Virus record (IMG/VR): IMGVR_UViG_3300031787_005522
Coordinates: 1-49,882 of that record
Strand: one strand, 5' to 3'
Length of the DNA: 49,882 bases
Origin: a virus
Positions 1-8,335 of this stretch are shown here, piece by piece (position 1 is the stretch's first letter; every line of letters begins with the position of its first letter). The notes beneath the pieces were generated by a model, which worked only from the letters and a program-made list of their open reading frames with translations, did not search any database and had not been told where the DNA came from. The translations under genes and the position numbers were made by a program.

Positions 1-530
1 TGCATACTAACATGAGAATTTTCCATAAACTGTTGATCTTTGCACAGTCTATAATAGATCAATGCTCGTGTCTCTGTGAATCTTCTGTTGAGATACAAGA
101 AACGTTTGTGTTCTAGATCAGTTTCCATTGTGGCAGGCCATGCCTTCACCATTGACGCTGTTACATATTCCCAATAGTTGAATACGCTGACTTTGAATTC
201 CGGGGCTGTGTTTTGCACCATGATTTTTTGTGGTTCGGTTATTGCAATAAAATGCACACGTTCCAACGGTATACGGTTCTGCGTCAACAGTTTTTTATAG
301 TTTTCCACAGCGCCTGCGGAGGTGAGTTCTGTTGCAAAAGTTATGATCAATCTTGTTTGATTGTTTTCGCGCAATCGTTCCAGGATCTTTGGTTTAAAAA
401 GTTCTAGATTGTTGCGTGTTTTGTTTTCAATTTCGTGTTCAGAAACAAATGCCCAAGCAAATTGATCTTGGGAATATTCTATATTAAAAAAACAAGTTAA
501 CAAATTATGTATTTCTGAATAATAGTTCAT
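1..530 (-). CDS. Glycosyltransferase-like protein, copy A (C-terminus cut by window edge)
   Basis: An open frame of 176 codons runs from ATG at 528-530 to the window edge with no stop, so the C-terminus is missing. It is a clear paralogue of the next gene upstream: both carry FKVSVFNYWE, then KRFLYLNRR, then a RALIxYRL segment in the same order. Its ATG overlaps the stop of that gene by one base (TAATG), which implies translational coupling. The FLYLNRR block and the C-terminal pattern seen in the complete paralogue resemble sugar-transferase-like proteins common in marine phages, but the reaction is unknown. The frame and the paralogy are directly visible; the glycosyltransferase assignment is inference. 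Confidence 0.75.
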   Translation of the reverse strand, partial: MNYYSEIHNLLTCFFNIEYSQDQFAWAFVSEHEIENKTRNNLELFKPKILERLRENNQTRLIITFATELTSAGAVENYKKLLTQNRIPLERVHFIAITEPQKIMVQNTAPEFKVSVFNYWEYVTASMVKAWPATMETDLEHKRFLYLNRRFTETRALIYYRLCKDQQFMENSHVSM

Positions 531-1660
531 TATATTCTTCCCGGTGCTGGTTTTAACCACTGACTCAATTCCGGGTGAAACTGTTGGCTTCTTTGGTGTT
601 TGCGCTGTTTTAAAACCTTGAGATTGTGTTTTGCATAGACAAGTTCTCTGGAGAGAAATCTGTTCCAATCCGACTCAGAACTGCGGGCCAGTTTCTTTAC
701 ATAATCTGCAAACTGTTCTGCTCTAGTGCAGAGATCCTCCACACTGTCGAATTCGGGTATACTGGAGAATTTATAGCCTTGTGCTTGTAGATTTCGATAG
801 TAGTGTTGTACACCAAATACCACAAACGGTTGACCTGTGGCCAAGGACCTATAGAGTTTTTCAGTGGGCATGAATGCTGCGGCAGGGTGATTAGGATGAC
901 TTTCCACTATCACACTAACAGATGAATTTTTATAAAAACTCAGCAGTTGATTATTCCGGTCTCCGAAAAAATCGTAGTCGTAGGCTTCTTGATTGTTTTG
1001 CAAAACCGGCAGTGTGATTCTATTGTAAAATTTTTTTATTTTTTCAAAGTATGGTAGATGTTTCAATCCATTCATACAAATTTGAAAATACTGTTCTTCA
1101 TCGATTCTTCTATCCCAGTATGCTCCTCTGTGCATACTGGCATGTGAGTTGTTTTGAAATTCCAAGTCCTTCCACAGTCTATAAAAGATCAATGCACGAT
1201 CCGGCGAGCATCTTCTGTTGAGATAGAGAAAACGTTTTTGTGGTAGTGCATTGCTGCGTTGGAACGGCCACGATCTAACAATCAACTGTGTAGCGTGTTC
1301 CCAATAGTTGAATACACTGACTTTGAATTCTGGCACGGCTGCGTTGAACATCTGCTGTTGTGGTTCTGTGGCTACTACAATGTGTATCTGTTGTAGATCA
1401 ATGTTTAAATTTTCAAACAGTGTTTTACATTCCGATGGATATTCAGATCCTACAATTTCCAGTATACTGCTTACAATCAATCTACTGGCGCGGTCTGTGT
1501 TTAGACGTTCGACAACACAACTGTCCAATGTACTGTGGCCGTTTATTATCTGAGTTAGTGCATGTTCACTTATAAAAATCCACTGGAAGTCATCTGTGGA
1601 TTTGGTTACATTAAACAGTTTGTAAAGTCTATCGCCAGGGTCTATTGAGATTGAGTTCAT
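530..1660 (-). CDS. Glycosyltransferase-like protein, copy B
   Basis: This 376-aa protein is complete. Residues ~100-125 and ~145-175 match the truncated copy downstream (FKVSVFNYWE, KRFLYLNRR). Near residue 270 it has TEKLYRSLATGQPFVVFG, a pattern like the nucleotide-sugar-binding C-terminal half of exostosin or fucosyltransferase-type enzymes (SEKTWRPI..GQPFI in related phage proteins). The start is supported because the N-terminus aligns with copy A from the first Met. A perfect T4 late box ends 8 nt before the ATG and there is no Shine-Dalgarno sequence. A likely role is modification of a surface or virion glycan. The family assignment is from memory of motif patterns and is moderate. Confidence 0.7.
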   Translation of the reverse strand: MNSISIDPGDRLYKLFNVTKSTDDFQWIFISEHALTQIINGHSTLDSCVVERLNTDRASRLIVSSILEIVGSEYPSECKTLFENLNIDLQQIHIVVATEPQQQMFNAAVPEFKVSVFNYWEHATQLIVRSWPFQRSNALPQKRFLYLNRRCSPDRALIFYRLWKDLEFQNNSHASMHRGAYWDRRIDEEQYFQICMNGLKHLPYFEKIKKFYNRITLPVLQNNQEAYDYDFFGDRNNQLLSFYKNSSVSVIVESHPNHPAAAFMPTEKLYRSLATGQPFVVFGVQHYYRNLQAQGYKFSSIPEFDSVEDLCTRAEQFADYVKKLARSSESDWNRFLSRELVYAKHNLKVLKQRKHQRSQQFHPELSQWLKPAPGRI

Positions 1661-1668
1661 TCAAACTA

Positions 1669-1676
1669 TATTTATA
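1669..1676 (-). promoter_or_regulatory. T4-type late promoter box TATAAATA
   Basis: The minus strand reads TATAAATA, the exact T4 late -10 consensus, in the 19-bp gap between gp41 and glycosyltransferase copy B. With a start site about 6 nt downstream, the leader would be only about 3 nt, so this is a candidate leaderless late transcript. Confidence 0.65.
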
Positions 1677-1679
1677 GAC

Positions 1680-3110
1680 TCAACTGTCTCCGAGGTTGCT
1701 CAAGAACTGTCGTAGTTTGGTGCTGTCAACTTCTGCATTGACTCGACCTGCTGGTGTGCCGCGACCTGGATCTGCTGGTTCATCTGGGGCTTTTGGTTTT
1801 GCTGCTGAACGTTTTAGTTGTTCATACACAGAACTTTTCTGCTGCGGCCCTGCACCCGATCCGTCATCTTCCTGTTCACAATCTGTGATACGCAGTGTTT
1901 CAACATTGAAGTCTAGATCTATCTTTGTGCCCACACCCGAACTGCTACGTGTCTTCATAAGTTGCAGTTGATAGCGACCGCGTTCACGCATTGCTCTGCT
2001 GGTAAAGATACCAAACAGGTTATCCGCAGTGTTGATCTTTGAGATACCACCCGAAATGTGGCTGTGGTCAAATTCAATCTCTTCTACTGCGCCTCTGTTG
2101 AGTTGGCTTGCTGTTACAAACACACAGTTCAATTCCATTGCTAGGTTACGCAGTTCTTCACTGACATACTTGTCCTTGACGAATAGATTTTCAGCACTGA
2201 CCTTAACTGAAATTGGCATCATAAGATCCAAGTAGTCCACCAGTATTGCGTCCAAACGCTTCTTGGTTTTGATTTCATATTCTTTGATATAACTGCGTAG
2301 ATCGTTTGCAGTCTTACCGGTGGGCATGTACTTGACCTGCATAGCACCCGACTTCTTGCCGATCATCCGGACTTTCATTTCGACGTCGTCAATGCTCTTG
2401 AAAACATCACGTGTTGGAATATCTGTAACCATACTATCAATACGCATACTAACTAGATTTTCTGACAGTTCGAAAGTTAGATACAGTACGTTCATACCGT
2501 TGAGCGCCCAGTTAACGCCCAGATTAGCCAAGAATAAACTTTTGCCTGCACCCGAACCGCCTGCAAAGATGTTGAGTTCACCTCTGTTGAATCCACCAAA
2601 CAGTTTCTTATCAAGACTGGGCCAGCCTGTGCTTACCTGTCCGTTTTTGTCTTTGATGGCTTCCAATCTTTTTCGAGGATCGCGGAAGTAGTCTGTGCCT
2701 AGATCTTTTTGCAGTCCGATCTGTACTGCTCGCTTAACTAGATCTTCTACTGGACCGTATTCGCCTTTTTCCAGCAGGTCGGCACTCTTTAAGATGGCTG
2801 CTTCCAATGCTTTGTGACGTGCAAAGGTTTCGAACTCAGCAAGCAACCAATCATAGTGTTCTATTTGCAGTTCGCCTGGATTGATCAGTCCAGACTTTGT
2901 GGTAGCATTGACCATTTCAAACGTGGGCATGGCATTGTGATCAGTAACGTAGTCATTGATGAACTTTGCTGCTGGTTGTAGTTTGCGATCAAAACTCTTG
3001 TCATCAAAAACACTTTGACAGCGCACAAACGTTTCTGCGTCTGTGAGCATCATTTCAAGATATAGTTTTTGTATATCGTATCCGTAGTCAGTGTTTTGTC
3101 TGGTTGTCAT
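1680..3110 (-). CDS. gp41: Replicative DNA helicase, T4 gp41 (DnaB-type)
   Basis: At 476 aa it matches the size of T4 gp41 (475 aa). It is the hexameric 5'-3' helicase that unwinds the fork and works with the gp61 primase encoded about 1.7 kb upstream. Walker A is GGSGAGKS at residues 184-191 and Walker B is ILVDYLDL near 289-296. The RecA-fold region is preceded by an N-terminal helical domain of about 160 residues and followed by a low-complexity tail with Ser, Ala and Lys. Downstream motifs VTASQLNRG and GGISKINTADNLFGI are typical of DnaB/gp41 proteins. Transcription probably starts at the sigma70-like promoter in the 125-bp gap before it. The identification is secure. Confidence 0.95.
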   Translation of the reverse strand: MTTRQNTDYGYDIQKLYLEMMLTDAETFVRCQSVFDDKSFDRKLQPAAKFINDYVTDHNAMPTFEMVNATTKSGLINPGELQIEHYDWLLAEFETFARHKALEAAILKSADLLEKGEYGPVEDLVKRAVQIGLQKDLGTDYFRDPRKRLEAIKDKNGQVSTGWPSLDKKLFGGFNRGELNIFAGGSGAGKSLFLANLGVNWALNGMNVLYLTFELSENLVSMRIDSMVTDIPTRDVFKSIDDVEMKVRMIGKKSGAMQVKYMPTGKTANDLRSYIKEYEIKTKKRLDAILVDYLDLMMPISVKVSAENLFVKDKYVSEELRNLAMELNCVFVTASQLNRGAVEEIEFDHSHISGGISKINTADNLFGIFTSRAMRERGRYQLQLMKTRSSSGVGTKIDLDFNVETLRITDCEQEDDGSGAGPQQKSSVYEQLKRSAAKPKAPDEPADPGRGTPAGRVNAEVDSTKLRQFLSNLGDS

Positions 3111-3169
3111 CTTTTATTTCTTTTATATTGGAAGTGGCTTTTAGGCTACCGCAGTTGCTACAATAACAA

Positions 3170-3197
3170 ATTGTAATACAGTATTTGTAATTGTCAA
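3170..3197 (-). promoter_or_regulatory. Sigma70-like promoter upstream of gp41
   Basis: The minus strand has TTGACA (3192-3197), a 16-bp spacer and TACAAT (3170-3175). It lies in the noncoding gap 3111-3235 and gives gp41 a leader of roughly 50 nt. It fits early or middle transcription by the host polymerase. Confidence 0.55.
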
Positions 3198-3235
3198 CAG
3201 CAAGTGTTTGATTATGTTTCTAGGACAGCAACCCA

Positions 3236-4738
3236 TCAAAACACACGTACTCCGTAGTGTTGTGCAAAATCTCTAGCCTCTCTCCAGGTATTGACCATCG
3301 GCCGACCTTTGATGTTGAGACTTGTGTTCAACAGCATAGGGCAACCGGTCTCTGCATACCACTGTTCCAGTAAACGTCTAAAACCCGGGTTGTCTGCTTT
3401 GCCCACTGTTTGCACTCTGCTGGTACCGTCGTGGTGTACAATTGCTGGAAATTCTTCCGGGTATCTGCAATGTGCAGTGTATTGCATGTAAGGGCCCACG
3501 GGTCCGTCGAAATATTCTTCTGCGTGTTCTTCAAGTATAGCAGGTGCAAATGGTCTAAACTGTTGACGCTGCTTGATGTCATTGACCCTGGACTTGATAT
3601 CTGCGCCACGTGGGTCAGCCAGTAGACTGCGATTGCCCAAGGCTCTAGGTCCAAACTCAGCAGCACCATTGGCCACACCTGCAATGCCCACAGTTTTGAG
3701 TTCTTGGATCAATTCTTTTACAGGGTAGGGTCGGTTGATTGTGAACCCTAGATATGGACCCTGCCACTCAATTGGCTGTTGATACTTGGCCAACACTGCA
3801 CCCACACTGGACCCAGAGTCGCCTGGATTGGGCATGATCCATACCCTGTTCCAATCTTTATAGATAGTGCTGTTAGCAGCACAGTTTAGGGCACAGCCGC
3901 CCATTAAAACTAGATTACCCGAAGTAGATTTCCACCTAGCCCAGTTACTGATTATTTTAAGAAAGTACTGATAAACTGCCTGGGTAGCGGCAGCAATGTC
4001 AAAGAGGTCTTGTTCTGTGTTGAGATCCAGTCGCCAACCTCTGCACCCCCGATGAAGATTGTTTTTAAAAACAATCCTAGGACTGTTATCCGGATCAATA
4101 TGTTGAACAAAGTCTTGCATGATGTCGTTGAACAGTCTGTGGGGGTTGCCGTATGCTGCCATACCCATAAGGATATATTCATCCTCGTTGGCTTTGAGTC
4201 CTATACGGTCAGTCATAGCACTGTACCACAGACCAAGACTGTGTGGATAACGTTGTGTATAAATTCGTTTTAGATCCGTGCCCTTGCCTTCCCAAATGCT
4301 GAGAGTTTCGAATTCACCAATACTGTCTAGAACAACGACAGTGGCAGAATCAAAACCACTTGTAAAATATCCAGCACTAGCATGGCTACAATGATGGTCA
4401 ACAAATGATACAGGAGCGTGGATGCCATAGTCAAGCAGATAATTGCGAATATTGTTTTCTTTAGCCTGCCACCCTTGCCCTGCCAGAAGTTGTCGAATTG
4501 TTTTTTTGTATGGTTTTTCATACCAGACAACTTCGTCAGGTTTGCCAAAATTATTGACGGCATATTCAATCAATCCATCTCGAAATATCGAATGACTACA
4601 ATGCAGATTAGGGTCGTTTTTTATACCACTAAATCTTTCACTGTGACTTGCAAATTCTAATTTTAATTTGTTTGCATCTTTATCAAACACTGCTAGTGCA
4701 GCATCGTGACTGTTAGCACTAATTCCCCAAATTTTCAT
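3236..4738 (-). CDS. Carbamoyltransferase (NodU/CmcH family)
   Basis: The 500-aa protein has the family's N-terminal domain with DHHCSHA at residues 114-120 and GMAAYGNP. Its C-terminal YrdC-like lobe contains GPRALGNRSLLADPR. Family members transfer a carbamoyl group from carbamoyl phosphate, through an adenylate, to a hydroxyl on a sugar or antibiotic. Here the acceptor is unknown; a cell-surface or virion sugar is a reasonable guess given the many sugar genes in the window. It sits inside the replication cluster between gp41 and gp61, and its ATG overlaps the stop of the 38-aa gene upstream (ATGA). The family is certain; the substrate is unknown. Confidence 0.92.
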   Translation of the reverse strand: MKIWGISANSHDAALAVFDKDANKLKLEFASHSERFSGIKNDPNLHCSHSIFRDGLIEYAVNNFGKPDEVVWYEKPYKKTIRQLLAGQGWQAKENNIRNYLLDYGIHAPVSFVDHHCSHASAGYFTSGFDSATVVVLDSIGEFETLSIWEGKGTDLKRIYTQRYPHSLGLWYSAMTDRIGLKANEDEYILMGMAAYGNPHRLFNDIMQDFVQHIDPDNSPRIVFKNNLHRGCRGWRLDLNTEQDLFDIAAATQAVYQYFLKIISNWARWKSTSGNLVLMGGCALNCAANSTIYKDWNRVWIMPNPGDSGSSVGAVLAKYQQPIEWQGPYLGFTINRPYPVKELIQELKTVGIAGVANGAAEFGPRALGNRSLLADPRGADIKSRVNDIKQRQQFRPFAPAILEEHAEEYFDGPVGPYMQYTAHCRYPEEFPAIVHHDGTSRVQTVGKADNPGFRRLLEQWYAETGCPMLLNTSLNIKGRPMVNTWREARDFAQHYGVRVF

Positions 4739-4851
4739 TTGTAAATAAACGGATCTTTCTTACGTAGTTCTTTTAGTTTTTTGCGAAAACGAATTTCATC
4801 TACAGTCCACGTAATGGGCCATAGTATAATGTTGATTATTTTGCGTACCAT
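4735..4851 (-). CDS. 38-aa basic protein, unknown function
   Basis: A short frame starts at ATG 4849-4851 and ends in a TGA that overlaps the carbamoyltransferase start (ATGA). It also overlaps the last 16 nt of gp61. The protein has a hydrophobic N-terminal stretch (IINIILWPITW) followed by a strongly basic helix (RFRKKLKELRKKDPF). This pattern suggests a membrane-associated or nucleic-acid-binding peptide. The tight overlaps on both sides, with no other coding explanation for the gap, support it as a real gene. I do not recognise a named family. Confidence 0.65.
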   Translation of the reverse strand: MVRKIINIILWPITWTVDEIRFRKKLKELRKKDPFIYK

Positions 4852-5819
4852 TTTTTTGCTCTCAATCTAATTTTAAGTGGCGACGACTCTGCTGCCGCTA
4901 CAATACTGTACAGTGTATATAGTCTTCCGTATTTTATCACGGCGTCATTTACGTCTTTGATCTCCGGTGACCATTCAGGCATACTAACACTCCACCCTCT
5001 GGCAATAGCCTGTTCAACCATTCCAGCACCGGTTTCGTCTCTGTCGGGTAAAACTATTGTGTCTTTGTTCAAACGATCAATCAGCATTGCCTGTTGATCA
5101 TTTATCTCTGCTCGCATAACAGCAACTCCGTCAATGTGCAGTGCATCAATAGGACCTTCCACAACAATACAGAATATTTTTTGTGGGCGTTGTTCATCTA
5201 GATTAAACACAAACCCCGGCTGTGATTCTGTAATGTATTTGGGTTTCTTATCAGGGGTAATAGTTCTAGCAGTCCATCCTACGGTTTTACCTTCATAGTA
5301 AAAAGGAATTACAAATCTATCTCTGTATCCAAGTTCTGAACTCCAATAAAAATTGTAATCAGCATCCAAATGCAATTGACGTTTTGCTAGATATTCTTTT
5401 ATAGGTTCAAGTTTTTGATTGTCAGTGATATCTGTGATCTTGATGCTGTTTGGTGGAAGTTGAACTTCTTCAAAGACAGGCAAGTCTACAAAGCGTTGTT
5501 GTACTTCAATGCCTTCGTTGAGTTTTAACACTTCCAGCGATAACCGGTTAATAACATCGTCAGGAACGTTTAACCAACTCATCAATTGTTTAAACTTATA
5601 AGAAACATTTCTTCCAGGTTGCCAACTGGCCTTGAATCCGCAGTTGAAACAATGATAGGAAAACGTGTCGCCTTCTTCTCTAACACCACCACGCATACGT
5701 GTATCAGCAGACGTACCATTGTGTACACAGCACGGAGCATTGATCGATGTCCATCCGCTGGGCGTGGTTTTACGCTTTGCAGGCATGAAGGTCATTAGTG
5801 TTTCGGACACGATGCTCAT
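4836..5819 (-). CDS. gp61: DNA primase, T4 gp61
   Basis: The 327-aa protein is close in length to T4 gp61 (342 aa). An N-terminal zinc site is visible: Cys30, Cys31 and His33, then CFNC at 57-60. The TOPRIM catalytic fold follows, with VVEGPIDAL at about 219-227 and the acidic LPDRDETG at 257-264. It makes RNA primers for lagging-strand synthesis in complex with gp41. The first ATG is used here, although Met9 and Met12 are possible starts because there is no Shine-Dalgarno sequence. The -10 of a sigma70-like promoter ends 6 nt before this ATG, so the mRNA may be leaderless. Confidence 0.93.
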   Translation of the reverse strand: MSIVSETLMTFMPAKRKTTPSGWTSINAPCCVHNGTSADTRMRGGVREEGDTFSYHCFNCGFKASWQPGRNVSYKFKQLMSWLNVPDDVINRLSLEVLKLNEGIEVQQRFVDLPVFEEVQLPPNSIKITDITDNQKLEPIKEYLAKRQLHLDADYNFYWSSELGYRDRFVIPFYYEGKTVGWTARTITPDKKPKYITESQPGFVFNLDEQRPQKIFCIVVEGPIDALHIDGVAVMRAEINDQQAMLIDRLNKDTIVLPDRDETGAGMVEQAIARGWSVSMPEWSPEIKDVNDAVIKYGRLYTLYSIVAAAESSPLKIRLRAKKWYAK

Positions 5820-5825
5820 GCTACA

Positions 5826-5853
5826 ATAATAACACGACCTATCTAAAAGTCAA
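5826..5853 (-). promoter_or_regulatory. Sigma70-like promoter upstream of gp61
   Basis: The minus strand shows TTGACT (5848-5853), a 16-bp spacer and TATTAT (5826-5831). The expected start site coincides with the gp61 ATG at 5819. The -35 element directly abuts the stop codon of the preceding gene. Confidence 0.5.
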
Positions 5854-6639
5854 TCAGTTTCTTAGCAGTATCTTGTCTACAGTTGCAGTTGGGTCTGCAT
5901 TAAACTTAAATCTAACATACGAGTAAATGCCGTTGAAATTTACCGGCACAGGTTCTGTTTCGCTGCCAACGAATGTTAGTGTATCAACATCCGACCAGTT
6001 GTTGGCGTTTGACAGTTGATTGTCCAATGTTGCTTGTACAATGACAGTACCAGTATAACCGTTTGAGTATACAGCCGCAGTATGTAGTGTTGAATATTCT
6101 GATAATGCAATAGCATCTTCGTTGTCACTGCTGCCTACCCAATAGGTGCTTTCTGCAAAAAAGTTTGTAACTTCTGTTGTAGCACGAGGTCCGGGATACG
6201 CACCTGCATTGATATACATGATACCCGAAGTTTCAAAATTTCTGTTTGAATATGTTAAACTGGTGTTGTTGTTTAAATCTTTGAGATATACGTTGTAGTG
6301 TAGGTATTGTTGTTTAACATCTCGCAACTCGTTGTCTGTGAGGGTAACTTGGAATGTGCCTTTTAGTTGAGATGCAGTTGAGTAGTCGTCAGTTACTGTG
6401 CATTCTTTTTCCAGTACCATGCTTTGATTTTCGTCAAACAATACTATCCATACACTGTAGCCTGCAAGTGATACACTTTTTTGATCAGCATTTAACAGTT
6501 TAAATTGTATGGTATTATCAATATTTCTATATACTTTTAAGTTTCTAGTATACACAGGTCTATACTCCACTACGAATCCGGCTTCATTAGATACTAGAAT
6601 TATTCTATCGTTAAATAAATATCTAGGGATTAACTGCAT
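5854..6639 (-). CDS. Putative virion/baseplate protein with BppU-like N-terminal domain
   Basis: The 261-aa protein is rich in beta-strand-type sequence. Residues ~40-125 resemble the immunoglobulin-like BppU N-terminal domain of baseplate proteins: IQFKLLNADQKSVSLAGYSV, then a conserved drop to a GTFQV segment and YNVYL. The rest is a second beta domain (residues ~165-260) ending in YSYVRFKFNADPTATVDKI, like carbohydrate-binding jelly rolls. A T4-type late box with a normal leader and GAGGA ribosome-binding site precedes it, consistent with a late structural gene, although it lies among replication genes. A virion role is inference from fold-like patterns and promoter class. Confidence 0.6.
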   Translation of the reverse strand: MQLIPRYLFNDRIILVSNEAGFVVEYRPVYTRNLKVYRNIDNTIQFKLLNADQKSVSLAGYSVWIVLFDENQSMVLEKECTVTDDYSTASQLKGTFQVTLTDNELRDVKQQYLHYNVYLKDLNNNTSLTYSNRNFETSGIMYINAGAYPGPRATTEVTNFFAESTYWVGSSDNEDAIALSEYSTLHTAAVYSNGYTGTVIVQATLDNQLSNANNWSDVDTLTFVGSETEPVPVNFNGIYSYVRFKFNADPTATVDKILLRN

Positions 6640-6660
6640 ACCGATTCCTCATTACAGATA

Positions 6661-6668
6661 TATTTATG
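6661..6668 (-). promoter_or_regulatory. Late promoter box CATAAATA
   Basis: CATAAATA on the minus strand lies 21 nt upstream of the putative baseplate gene start, with a GAGGA ribosome-binding site in between. It matches T4 late consensus at 7 of 8 positions. Confidence 0.55.
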
Positions 6669-6673
6669 GTAAA

Positions 6674-7042
6674 ATGTTATTAAAAGAAATAGAAGAACAA
6701 TTTCCTTACGTTAGTGTTGTTGCTTATGGCGGCGGCGAATATGTTGGAATCATATCAAATCAAGATCAGTACGTTACAACAATGTTTGTTTATACAAATT
6801 TGAAATCAGATGATCACAAAAAGTTGCTGTTGGATCTAGGCGAAGTATGGTGGTGGGAGTCAAATAGATTGATTCCTATTAACACATTTCTCAGAAGAGA
6901 AATTGAACCTTTGCGTTATTGTATGATGACCATGAACAGCAAAGATGTTAAGTTAGTCATAGGGCATTGCGTTAATCTTAACAATCTAGCACTGAAACGA
7001 GTAAAACGTAAAAGTGTTCAATTAATTAAAAAACTTAGATAA
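6674..7042 (+). CDS. Conserved phage protein of unknown function (122 aa)
   Basis: This is a plus-strand gene among minus-strand neighbours. The frame is open from 6509, but that part overlaps the divergent gene; ATG at 6674 lies just past the intergenic gap and is the better start. The protein is compact, with a glycine run (YGGGEYVG) and a WWWES motif near residue 59, and a basic C-terminus (ALKRVKRKSVQLIKKLR) that could bind nucleic acid. Its end overlaps the end of the DnaE-like gene by 8 bp (convergent). A GTTAAATA late-like box at 6610-6617 could drive it, but it is distant. I do not recognise the family. Confidence 0.7.
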   Translation: MLLKEIEEQFPYVSVVAYGGGEYVGIISNQDQYVTTMFVYTNLKSDDHKKLLLDLGEVWWWESNRLIPINTFLRREIEPLRYCMMTMNSKDVKLVIGHCVNLNNLALKRVKRKSVQLIKKLR

Positions 7043-7589
7043 TATTTTCGCATAATAAATTTAAATGTACTACAACTGCTGCCGCGTAAGACACAGCATG
7101 GGCCTTTTTAAAGTAGTACTGATCATTCGCTGGCTTTGTCCAAACTTCGCTTTTGATCTTTGCCCAACTTTCATTTAGCAAATATCTTTTAGCCGGTCTA
7201 ATAATAGCCAACGCACATGCCAATTCTTCAATGTTAGTGGGCTTTAACGTTCGTAGAATATCACCATGACCAGATACATGAAACAGTTGATCTACCATTT
7301 CATTGTGTTGTAACAATTCCCAAAGTGGTTCACGGTTCAGCAATTCAGTTAGGTGTTCTTCGTCTTTAACATCCTTGTAGATATTAACGTTTAGAAAGTC
7401 TAGTTTAAAGTACCCACGTTGATCAGCAGTTTTATAATCAATAGTTGCAACGTTATCCAATGGATTGTGTGGCACCGGAGTAACATAGATTCCGGTGTTG
7501 TGTTTTTTACCAGTTTCTAGTGCAGCCACGTGATGTGTGAGTTTTGACAAAATTATATCGCGGTTTGGAAAGTCAATATCGATATCCAT
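7035..7589 (-). CDS. Miniature DnaE-like protein (Pol III alpha catalytic-core fragment)
   Basis: The 184-aa protein reads like a condensed bacterial replicative polymerase alpha subunit. It begins DIDIDFPNRD, matching the PDxDxDF motif that holds two catalytic aspartates of DnaE. It then has an NTGIYVTPVPHNPL to YKTADQRGYFKLDFLNV stretch, where the KLDFL Asp matches the third catalytic Asp. Next come LFHVSGHGDILRTLKPTNIE and LALIRP-like ALAIIRPAKRY, equivalent to FQLESxGMxxLLxxLKP...ALYRPGP. It ends with FKKAHAVSYAAAVVVH, equivalent to FNKSHAxAYA. The PHP domain, most of the fingers, the OB fold and the C-terminal tail are absent (DnaE is about 1,160 aa). Its ATG overlaps the zinc-finger gene stop (TAATG). 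Whether it polymerises DNA is unknown. Confidence 0.72.
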   Translation of the reverse strand: MDIDIDFPNRDIILSKLTHHVAALETGKKHNTGIYVTPVPHNPLDNVATIDYKTADQRGYFKLDFLNVNIYKDVKDEEHLTELLNREPLWELLQHNEMVDQLFHVSGHGDILRTLKPTNIEELACALAIIRPAKRYLLNESWAKIKSEVWTKPANDQYYFKKAHAVSYAAAVVVHLNLLCENII

Positions 7590-8335
7590 TATAGTTTTGC
7601 TTCTCCTGCAATCTGCTTGACCAGTTCAACATCTTTGGGTTGTCGTTTAAAACGCAAAGACCAGTGTTCTGGATTCATAATATAGTATACCATGGTTAGT
7701 TGTTCGTCGTTAAATTTTGCAAGCATTTCTTTTCCTGACTTGCAGTTTAATATCAGCCACGGCGATATCTTACCGTCTTTGATATCGTATGTTGCTCTGT
7801 TTAACGAAACGTTGTTGAAATAATTATTCCAAGAGTTGTTGTGTGTTTCTGCCCAATCAACCATGGTATTAACGCTACGCTCAAGTGCAGTTTCAACACC
7901 TTCTTTCATGATTAGTTCAACAGCGTATTTTTCATACATTTCTTCTCTGCACCAATGGTCGAGTTTAACGCCACTGGTTACAACATGGTCTATGTACTTT
8001 TCGGGGTATAATGGTCTAACATTGGATAAGAAACTACCAAACTTTACAAACGCATTGTAGAAAGAACTTTTACAAAATTCTTCGTAGGTTTTGATGCCTT
8101 TGTAGCCTGCACTCAGTTGATAGAATCTTACAAATGTTTGATAGCCCAGTTGAACACGCTTTTCGTCTTTTTGTAAATGTCTACGCTTTTGTTCACACAT
8201 ATGTACAAGGAGAGTTTGCTCCTTGCTGTAGCCTGTGCCGCAGTATTCGCATACATAGGGCTTAGATGTCAATTTTTTCGTAGCCGTGTTCTTTGGCAAG
8301 TTGTTTGATTTCTTCTTTTGTAGATATTCTAGCAA
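7589..8335 (-). CDS. Zinc-finger phage protein, unknown function
   Basis: The frame encodes up to 248 aa. A single C2H2-type finger is visible near the N-terminus: CEYCGTGYSKEQTLLVHMC, followed by KRRH. The rest is helical with no recognised domain. No ATG precedes the finger; TTG codons at 8335, 8299 and 8272 are the candidate starts. The TTG at 8272 leaves only a small overlap with the preceding gene (which ends at 8262), whereas 8335 gives a 74-nt overlap. The stop overlaps the ATG of the DnaE-like gene by one base, so the two products are probably made together and may act together. Function is not known. Confidence 0.75.
   Translation of the reverse strand: MLEYLQKKKSNNLPKNTATKKLTSKPYVCEYCGTGYSKEQTLLVHMCEQKRRHLQKDEKRVQLGYQTFVRFYQLSAGYKGIKTYEEFCKSSFYNAFVKFGSFLSNVRPLYPEKYIDHVVTSGVKLDHWCREEMYEKYAVELIMKEGVETALERSVNTMVDWAETHNNSWNNYFNNVSLNRATYDIKDGKISPWLILNCKSGKEMLAKFNDEQLTMVYYIMNPEHWSLRFKRQPKDVELVKQIAGEAKL

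Noticed and set aside
6509-6673. N-terminal extension of the plus-strand 122-aa gene
   Set aside because: It would lie antisense inside the divergent virion gene; ATG 6674 lies just past the gap and gives a protein-like start.
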